Shown in pieces: positions 5,642 to 10,788 of a DNA stretch of 10,788 nucleotides. Made by a program: the position numbers and the translations under genes. Source of the DNA: an uncultured Bermanella sp. GTDB taxonomy: Bacteria > Pseudomonadota > Gammaproteobacteria > Pseudomonadales > Oceanobacteraceae. The DNA is taken from positions 1-10,788 of the forward strand of contig CAJXIK010000044.1 of the NCBI GenBank assembly GCA_913054445.1, given 5' to 3'. The notes beneath the pieces were generated by a model that ran no database searches, was not told the origin of the DNA, and saw only the letters and a list, made by a program, of their open reading frames with translations. Position 1 is the stretch's first letter. Every line of letters begins with the position of its first letter.

Positions 5642-6547
5642 ATGCTAGTACAAAAGATAAAAAATAAAGAGAGCGGTATTGTGCTCTATGGCATTACCCC
5701 TCCTAAGGCCGGCCTCGGCGAGGAACGTGTCGCCGAGATATCAGCCCTGCAAATTGAACGCCTACAGGCGCTCAATATCGATGGTCTCGTGCTCTATGAT
5801 ATTCAAGATGAAAAATCCCGCACTGAGGTGGAGCGGCCTTTTCCGTTCATCGAGACCCTAGATGCCTTTGACTATAGTCAGCAGTATTTAGCATCATTAG
5901 ACGTTCCCAAGATTATCTATCGCGCCGTGGGCAAATATTCAGAGGCCGAGCTTGGCCAATTCTTAAGCGCCGCATCCAGCACGAAAAACCTCACCGTATT
6001 CGTGGGGGCCGCGTCTAAAGAGCAATCGGTCTCCATGAATATTAACGATGCTTATGAATTAAAAAGTAAGGTTAATCAGCAGCTACTGTTGGGAGGGGTA
6101 ACCATTTCTGAGCGCCACCAAAGCAAGGGTGACGAGCACCTCAGGGTGTTTAATAAGATTGCTCAGGGCTGTGATTTTTTCATCTCCCAAGGGGTTTATG
6201 ACGTGAATGCCTCTAAAGACTTTTTATCAGATTATTATTATTACGGTTTAGAAAATAATATTCCTTTGGTGCCTATCTTGTTTACCCTAACACCGTGTGG
6301 TTCGCAGAAGACCCTTGAGTTTATGAAATGGTTGGGTATCAGCATCCCTCGCTGGCTGGAAAATGAATTGCTGCATTCGCAGGATATACTGCAAAAATCG
6401 GTGGAAGTGTCCGAACAAAACTATCGGGAGCTAAGACGATTTGCCGCCGAGAAGGGCATACCTATAGGTTGTAATATTGAAAGCGTGGCCATCAGAAAGG
6501 TTGAGGTGGAGGCGTCTATTGAGCTGTTGCGGCGCGTGAGCCAATAA
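5642..6547 (+). CDS. MetF-superfamily (methylenetetrahydrofolate reductase-like) TIM-barrel protein
   Basis: A 301-aa protein, the usual length of bacterial MetF, cytoplasmic, with no signal peptide. Landmarks align with E. coli MetF: TPPK at 19-22 with FFPPR, ISERH at 155-159 with the YPEVH strand, DFFISQ at 178-183 with AITQFF, and IPLVPILF...GISIPRWLENEL at 207-243 with the IIPGILP...VRIPAW region. MetF reduces 5,10-methylene-THF to 5-methyl-THF with FAD. Here the position of catalytic Glu28 appears to be Gly17, and the RGD region with Asp120 reads VGAAS (121-125). Canonical activity is therefore doubtful and another flavin or folate reaction is possible. The frame is open from 5441, but residues before 5642 show no homology; ATG 5642 has AGG 6 nt upstream. 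The DUF924 gene follows after 42 bp, probably cotranscribed. Confidence 0.75.
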   Translation: MLVQKIKNKESGIVLYGITPPKAGLGEERVAEISALQIERLQALNIDGLVLYDIQDEKSRTEVERPFPFIETLDAFDYSQQYLASLDVPKIIYRAVGKYSEAELGQFLSAASSTKNLTVFVGAASKEQSVSMNINDAYELKSKVNQQLLLGGVTISERHQSKGDEHLRVFNKIAQGCDFFISQGVYDVNASKDFLSDYYYYGLENNIPLVPILFTLTPCGSQKTLEFMKWLGISIPRWLENELLHSQDILQKSVEVSEQNYRELRRFAAEKGIPIGCNIESVAIRKVEVEASIELLRRVSQ

Positions 6548-6589
6548 AAAAATGCTGTTTAAATTTGATGATATGACAAGGAAAGTTCG

Positions 6590-7129
6590 ATGAATCATCA
6601 GGATGTTTTATCTTTTTGGTTTGATGAAATAGAGCCGTCGAAGTGGTGGCTTAAAGATATTAATTTTGATCTTTTAATTAAAGAAAAATTTTTAACGCTG
6701 CACGAGCAGGCTAGCAAGTGTGAGCTTTTCGAATGGCGGCAATCGGCGTGGGGGCGTTTGGCTGAAATAATTGTGCTCGATCAGTTCTCGCGAAATATCT
6801 TTAGAGACACTCCGCAGGCCTTCGCTGCGGACCCATTAGCCTTGGCCCTTGCTCAAGAGGCGGTATTGCTAGGCGCAGACCAAGCGTTGCCACCAAGAGA
6901 GAGAAGCTTCATGTATATGCCATACATGCACAGTGAGTCGCTGTGTATTCATGATGTCGCCGTGGGCTTGTTTGAGAATAACGGCGTGTCGGCGAGTCTC
7001 GAATTTGAGATCAAGCACAGAAATATAATCGAGAAGTTTGGCAGGTATCCCCATCGTAATGCCGTCGTCAATCGTGATTCGACAGAGGCAGAGGTCGAAT
7101 TCTTAAAGCAGCCGGGTTCCTCTTTTTGA
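6590..7129 (+). CDS. DUF924 family protein
   Basis: A 179-aa protein carrying the full set of DUF924 signatures: VLSFWFDE at 6-13, GRLAEIIVLDQFSRNIFRDTP at 55-75, PPRERSFMYMPYMHSE at 101-116, and H..II..FGRYPHRN at 143-157. The C-terminal STEAEVEFLKQ closes the family pattern. Length is normal, so the gene is intact. The family is cytoplasmic and all-helical with a TPR-like fold; its biochemical role is unknown to me. The start is well supported by AAGGAAAG ending 4 nt before ATG. It follows the MetF-like gene by 42 bp with no terminator between, suggesting cotranscription. It converges on ilvE, with 52 bp between the two stops. Confidence 0.88.
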   Translation: MNHQDVLSFWFDEIEPSKWWLKDINFDLLIKEKFLTLHEQASKCELFEWRQSAWGRLAEIIVLDQFSRNIFRDTPQAFAADPLALALAQEAVLLGADQALPPRERSFMYMPYMHSESLCIHDVAVGLFENNGVSASLEFEIKHRNIIEKFGRYPHRNAVVNRDSTEAEVEFLKQPGSSF

Positions 7130-7141
7130 GGGCGCACACAT

Positions 7142-7171
7142 AAAAAAGGCAGGCACCCTTAAGTGCCTGCC
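7142..7171 (-). terminator. Rho-independent terminator of ilvE
   Basis: A perfect 9-bp GC-rich stem (GGCAGGCAC at 7148-7156, GTGCCTGCC at 7163-7171) with a 6-nt loop is followed on the minus strand by six T residues (7142-7147). It starts 10 nt past the ilvE stop. There is no T tract on the plus side, so it mainly serves ilvE, although convergent DUF924 transcripts would also pass through the hairpin. Confidence 0.88.
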
Positions 7172-7181
7172 ACGCCTGCTG

Positions 7182-8180
7182 CTAGTCGATTTTTTCTAAC
7201 CAAGCGTATTTGTCCTCGCTCTTACCCCATTGAATGTTATTCAATGCCTGGCGCAATTTTAAGGTGGTTTTACCGGGCTCGCCAGAGCCCACCGGAAATT
7301 CTTGGCCATTGTGAATCAGCGTGCCCACCGGCGTTAAGACCGCCGCGGTGCCCGACAATGCCGCCTCTGTGCCCGATTTCTTGGCGCGCTCTAACAATTC
7401 TGTGACGGTGAAGTCGCGCTCGGTTACGGTCATACCAGCGTCGCGCGCTAGGGTTAGGATAGAGTCCCGAGTGATGCCGTGTAAGAACGAGCTGTCTAGG
7501 GCCTTAGTGATAATTTCATTGCCATCTATCAAGATAAAATTAGCCGCGCCGGTTTCTTGTACGTCGCCGTTGGGGCAGAAAAGAATTTGATCGGCATCGC
7601 ATGCCTGGCGCGCCCGGGAAATAGGGCCTAATGCACTGGCGTAATTACCGCCGCTTTTAATGACGCCCATGTGTGGCGCGCAACGCATGCCGTCTTCTTC
7701 TAGTAAGAGTCGCAGCGGCTTATCGCCACCGGTGAAATAATCCCCCACCGGTGACAAGAGCACATATAAAAGAGACGATTCCGAAGGCGCGGCAGCCTTG
7801 CCAATGGCAGGCTCAGTGCCGATATGGGTGGGTCGAATATACATAGAGCCTGGCGGCTTAGGCACGTCTGCGGCGTACAGGCTCACCGCGTCCTTGATCA
7901 TCTGTGCGAGCTGATCTTTATTAATCGCGGGCAGGCTTAGTAGCTCACTGCTCTGTGTCATGCGCTGGATGTTGGCCTGCATACGAAAAATATTGACGCT
8001 ACCATCTTGGTGTTTAAACGCCTTTAAACCTTCGAAGCAGGTGCTCGAATAATGCAAAACATGGGCACCCGGATGCAGTTCTAATTTGTCGGATGGCACG
8101 ATACTAGAGGGTGTCCATGAATTGTTTTCGTAAGTCGCCAGTGCCATTTTCGGCATGAAAACTGTTCCAAATGCGGCCAT
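7182..8180 (-). CDS. ilvE: Branched-chain amino acid aminotransferase (group II, PLP fold type IV)
   Basis: A 332-aa cytoplasmic enzyme catalysing reversible transamination between Leu, Ile or Val and 2-oxoglutarate, the last step of their synthesis. Visible motifs: LHYSSTCFEGLKAF at 42-55, FRMQANIQRM at 65-74, the PLP Schiff-base lysine in GVIKSGGNYASAL (Lys175), QETGAANFI at 208-216 with the cofactor-contacting Glu209, FLHGITRDSIL near 232-242, and SGTAAVLTPVG. This pattern and the length fit group II (TIGR01123-like, as in eukaryotic BCAT), not the 309-aa E. coli IlvE type. AGGA sits 7 nt before ATG 8180. The gene lies 118 bp downstream of glnE on the same strand and ends in a strong terminator. 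No residues appear to be missing. Activity on other amino or keto acids cannot be excluded. Confidence 0.9.
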   Translation of the reverse strand: MAAFGTVFMPKMALATYENNSWTPSSIVPSDKLELHPGAHVLHYSSTCFEGLKAFKHQDGSVNIFRMQANIQRMTQSSELLSLPAINKDQLAQMIKDAVSLYAADVPKPPGSMYIRPTHIGTEPAIGKAAAPSESSLLYVLLSPVGDYFTGGDKPLRLLLEEDGMRCAPHMGVIKSGGNYASALGPISRARQACDADQILFCPNGDVQETGAANFILIDGNEIITKALDSSFLHGITRDSILTLARDAGMTVTERDFTVTELLERAKKSGTEAALSGTAAVLTPVGTLIHNGQEFPVGSGEPGKTTLKLRQALNNIQWGKSEDKYAWLEKID

Positions 8181-8281
8181 TTTCTATTCCTAACGTTATG
8201 CACGGAAACCTTAATGACAGATTTCCGACTCAATTTTGTATTAATGCGTGGTCACACAGAGGCGGCAAATGCAGCTTAAAA

Positions 8282-8296
8282 GCGCCATCCTTGGCG
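8282..8296 (-). terminator. Weak hairpin at the end of glnE
   Basis: CGCCA (8283-8287) and TGGCG (8292-8296) pair around a 4-nt loop just past the glnE stop. On the minus strand it is followed by CTTTTAAG. The short stem and four T residues make it at most a partial terminator between glnE and ilvE. The 8181-8298 gap also contains TTGCCG and ATTAAT hexamers 17 bp apart, a poor candidate ilvE promoter. Confidence 0.3.
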
Positions 8297-8298
8297 AG

Positions 8299-10788
8299 CT
8301 AGCCATTGATGATGCTCTGCCAAAGCGCTGTAATCTTGTCTATGTGAGGTGCTAGCTTAGCGTGGTCGAACTCACTGGGGCTAAGCAGTAACGCTTGATT
8401 CTGCAATGCCCGACGGTGTGCCAATGAGCGATAGGCTATATAAGCCTGATAGAGGGCGTCGCTTTGTGGGGCCGTTAACAGGCCCTGTTTGGCGAGGGTT
8501 GCCAGCAGCCGCACGTTGTCGGTCCATTGCAGCAAGGCGGGGTGTGCCGCCGAGTGGGCCAGTACTAGGTACTGCACCAGAAATTCTATGTCGACAATGC
8601 CGCCGGCATCTTGCTTAAGCTGAAACTGAGCCTGGCCCGCACCCTGAGCGCCGAGATTATCGCGCATTTTCTGCCGCATTTCCCCTACTTCTTGCTTAAG
8701 TTGGCCAACATCCCGTGGTTTTGCCAGTATCTGCCTGCGTATTTGTCGGTATTCATCCGCTAGGGTATTTTGGCCACAGATGATGCGGGCACGGACTAGG
8801 GCCTGATGCTCCCAAGTCCAGGCCTTTAGGTTCTGATACTGGGCGAAGGCCTTCATGGAGGCCACGATCATGCCGCTGGCACCGCTGGGGCGTAGGCGCA
8901 TATCCACCTCGTATAATTGCCCAGCGCGGGTGGTGGTATTAAGGATGTGAATGAGTCGCTGCCCTAGGCGGGTATAAAATACTCCATTTTCGAGGGTGCG
9001 CTCCCCCAAGGTGGATTGATTCACGCAGGCCCCATGTAAAAACACCATGTCTAAGTCCGAGCCATAAGACAACTCCATGCCGCCGAGTTTGCCGTAACCC
9101 AAAATTAAAAACTCTGGGCTCAGCACCGCCTCCCCTTGGGCATCGCTGGGGTAGCCGTGTTTGGCCACCATTTGTTGCCAGGCCAACCACAGAGATTTTT
9201 CCAAGAGAGTTTGCGCCAGCCAGGTTAAGTGATCGCTCACTTCCATGAGCGGCAGCACGCCGGTTATTTCACAGGCGGCAATTTGCAGCTTATGGGTCTG
9301 GGCAAAATGCCGCAGGGCGTCCATTTGTTCTTCGAGGTCGTCTTCTTCGATGCGCAACAGGCGTAGGGCTAAGTCTTCCTGCATGGCGCTCTGGTCGCTG
9401 GGATTATAGAGGTGCGCCGGGTGCAATAATTCATCTAGCAGTATGGGGGCCTGGGTGATGCTGTGGGCGATCCAGGGGCTGCCATCACACAGGCGCACGA
9501 GCTGGCTGAGGGCCTCGGGGTTTTCGTTTAACAACACTAGGTAGGCGCTGCGGCGCAGGATGGATTCGATGAGGGGAATCAGGCGGCCGAGGGTCTCTGT
9601 GGGGTGCGTGCATTCCCAGATGGCCTTAAGCAGCGGCGGCATAACCTTGTTTAAGCGTTGCCTGCCGATGGCCTGCATTCTTTGGCTGCTGTTGCTCTCG
9701 CGCAGTTTACGCAGCTGTTCTTTCACCGCGGGGTGATTGGCCGGATGCTCGCCGTGATCACAGCTCCCCAGCCAGATATCCAACCAGATGCCCATGTGGT
9801 CATCCTCGCGCTGGGTCTTGGGCTGGTCTACAACCTGATTGAAGTGATCGCTTACTATTTTTCGGTGGCGGTCGAGTCGCTGTAAAAATTCGGGCCAGCT
9901 GGCACAGTCCATACTCCAGGCGACGCGAGCCTGATTGATGTCATCGCTTGGCAGGGTTTGGCTTTGCTGGTCGCGAATGCCCTGAATGGCGTGCTCGCTG
10001 TCCCGCAGAAAATCATAAGCGTGCAAGAGCGCCTCTACCGCCAACTTGGGTAGATACTCCATGGCTTGCAGGTGCTGAAAAACTTTAAATATATTAGGTT
10101 CTTGCAGCTGTTTGTCGGTGCCCCCCCGAATCAGCTGAAACGCCTGTGCGATGAACTCCACCTCGCGAATGCCGCCACTGCCCAGCTTCACGTTGTTGTC
10201 TAGGTTACGGCGCACGGTCTCTTGCTTGATGCGGCTCTTCATCTCGCGCAGGGACTCAAATACGCCAAAATCCACATACTTGCGATAGCTAAAGGGGCGT
10301 AAAATCGCCATCACCTGTGCTCTGTGATTTTGCGTGCCGGTGACCGCCCGTGCCTTGATCATGGCGTAGCGTTCCCAGTCGCGGCCCTGCTCATGGTAGT
10401 AGTTTTCTAGGGAGTTGAAATTCATCACTAAGGGCCCAGATTGCCCGTAGGGACGCAGGCGCATGTCGACCCGGTAGACGAAGCCGTCGCTGGTGGTTTT
10501 ATCTAGGCTTTGAATGAGCGCCTGGCCCAGCTTAATAAAAAATTCTTGATTAGAGAGGCTCTTCTGGCTCGCCCCGGCAGCACCTTCTGCTACTTGCGTG
10601 TGGCCGGCTTCTTGGTAGGCGTAGATGAGGTCGATGTCGCTGGAGAGATTTAATTCCCCCGCCCCCTGTTTGCCCATGGCCAGCACCACTAAGGATTGCG
10701 CCTCGCCGCTTTTTTTACCCACAGGCTCGCCATAGCGTTTCACTAAACGCTGATGCTGCCAATTTAGCGTGGCTTGCAGGCACATGTC
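8299..10788 (-). CDS. glnE: Bifunctional glutamine synthetase adenylyltransferase / adenylyl-removing enzyme (N-terminus cut)
   Basis: 829 codons remain and the frame is open at the window edge. Numbering from the Met at 10785 (not the true start), the adenylyl-removing nucleotidyltransferase domain has MGKQGAGELNLSSDIDLIY (37-55) with metal-binding Asp50 and Asp52. The adenylylating domain has GYGKLGGMELSYGSDLDMVF (563-582) with Asp577 and Asp579. Both pairs sit 123-124 residues below their E. coli counterparts (173/175 and 701/703), so about 120 N-terminal residues are missing and internal spacing is intact. The linker contains the VDMRLRP repeats (106-112, 627-633) and GGIREVEF/GGIVDIEF stretches that follow each catalytic core. 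GlnE attaches AMP to glutamine synthetase when nitrogen is plentiful and removes it when scarce, directed by PII. The gene is followed by ilvE on the same strand. Confidence 0.95.
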   Translation of the reverse strand, partial: DMCLQATLNWQHQRLVKRYGEPVGKKSGEAQSLVVLAMGKQGAGELNLSSDIDLIYAYQEAGHTQVAEGAAGASQKSLSNQEFFIKLGQALIQSLDKTTSDGFVYRVDMRLRPYGQSGPLVMNFNSLENYYHEQGRDWERYAMIKARAVTGTQNHRAQVMAILRPFSYRKYVDFGVFESLREMKSRIKQETVRRNLDNNVKLGSGGIREVEFIAQAFQLIRGGTDKQLQEPNIFKVFQHLQAMEYLPKLAVEALLHAYDFLRDSEHAIQGIRDQQSQTLPSDDINQARVAWSMDCASWPEFLQRLDRHRKIVSDHFNQVVDQPKTQREDDHMGIWLDIWLGSCDHGEHPANHPAVKEQLRKLRESNSSQRMQAIGRQRLNKVMPPLLKAIWECTHPTETLGRLIPLIESILRRSAYLVLLNENPEALSQLVRLCDGSPWIAHSITQAPILLDELLHPAHLYNPSDQSAMQEDLALRLLRIEEDDLEEQMDALRHFAQTHKLQIAACEITGVLPLMEVSDHLTWLAQTLLEKSLWLAWQQMVAKHGYPSDAQGEAVLSPEFLILGYGKLGGMELSYGSDLDMVFLHGACVNQSTLGERTLENGVFYTRLGQRLIHILNTTTRAGQLYEVDMRLRPSGASGMIVASMKAFAQYQNLKAWTWEHQALVRARIICGQNTLADEYRQIRRQILAKPRDVGQLKQEVGEMRQKMRDNLGAQGAGQAQFQLKQDAGGIVDIEFLVQYLVLAHSAAHPALLQWTDNVRLLATLAKQGLLTAPQSDALYQAYIAYRSLAHRRALQNQALLLSPSEFDHAKLAPHIDKITALWQSIING

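Noticed and set aside
5507..5645. 12-nt direct repeat GGTTATTCATGC (5507-5518 and 5634-5645), the second spanning the MetF-like start
   Set aside because: Repeats of this length are expected by chance a few times in 10 kb. The first copy is the loop of a hairpin and has no ORF of note after it.
8939..9190. 83-codon minus-strand frame within glnE
   Set aside because: It is a frame shadow of the adenylyltransferase domain, whose own frame is intact with GSDLD in place.

Overview
The window looks like chromosomal DNA of a Gammaproteobacterium with middling GC content. This rests on a ZapB-type division protein, a two-domain GlnE next to an ilvE gene (an arrangement I recall from Pseudomonas and relatives), and lipoproteins and c-type cytochromes made for a two-membrane envelope. 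A marine or environmental member of the Cellvibrionales/Pseudomonadales area is a guess. I see no transposase, integrase, tRNA, rRNA, CRISPR array or prophage.

Layout. (1) Positions 1-4614, minus strand: a heme-redox cluster. In transcription order it has a membrane-anchored diheme cytochrome c of the RoxA-like/diheme peroxidase type, a terminator-like hairpin, a catalase-related lipoprotein, and a second diheme cytochrome made as a lipoprotein and cut by the window edge. (2) Positions 4615-4930: a divergent, AT-rich intergenic region. It holds a plausible plus-strand promoter, a near-ideal Shine-Dalgarno site and a 19-codon ORF. (3) Positions 4931-7129, plus strand: a 69-aa protein of unknown function, zapB behind its own candidate promoter, a MetF-superfamily protein whose usual catalytic residues appear changed, and a DUF924 protein. 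(4) Positions 7148-10788, minus strand: a strong terminator, a group II branched-chain aminotransferase (ilvE), and the C-terminal five sixths of glnE.

How the genes may work together. All three proteins of the first cluster carry export signals and belong to heme-binding families. They probably form an envelope oxidation or peroxide-handling module: a RoxA-like cytochrome that may oxygenate or oxidise a substrate, a catalase-like protein that may act on a peroxide, and a second cytochrome that may pass electrons. The substrate is unknown. The glnE-ilvE pair belongs to nitrogen control and branched-chain amino acid metabolism. The plus-strand genes in between share no obvious pathway, though the MetF-like and DUF924 genes are close enough to be cotranscribed.

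The most interesting items are the three-gene heme cluster, the MetF-like protein that seems to lack MetF's catalytic acids, and the 19-codon ORF with an unusually strong ribosome binding site.
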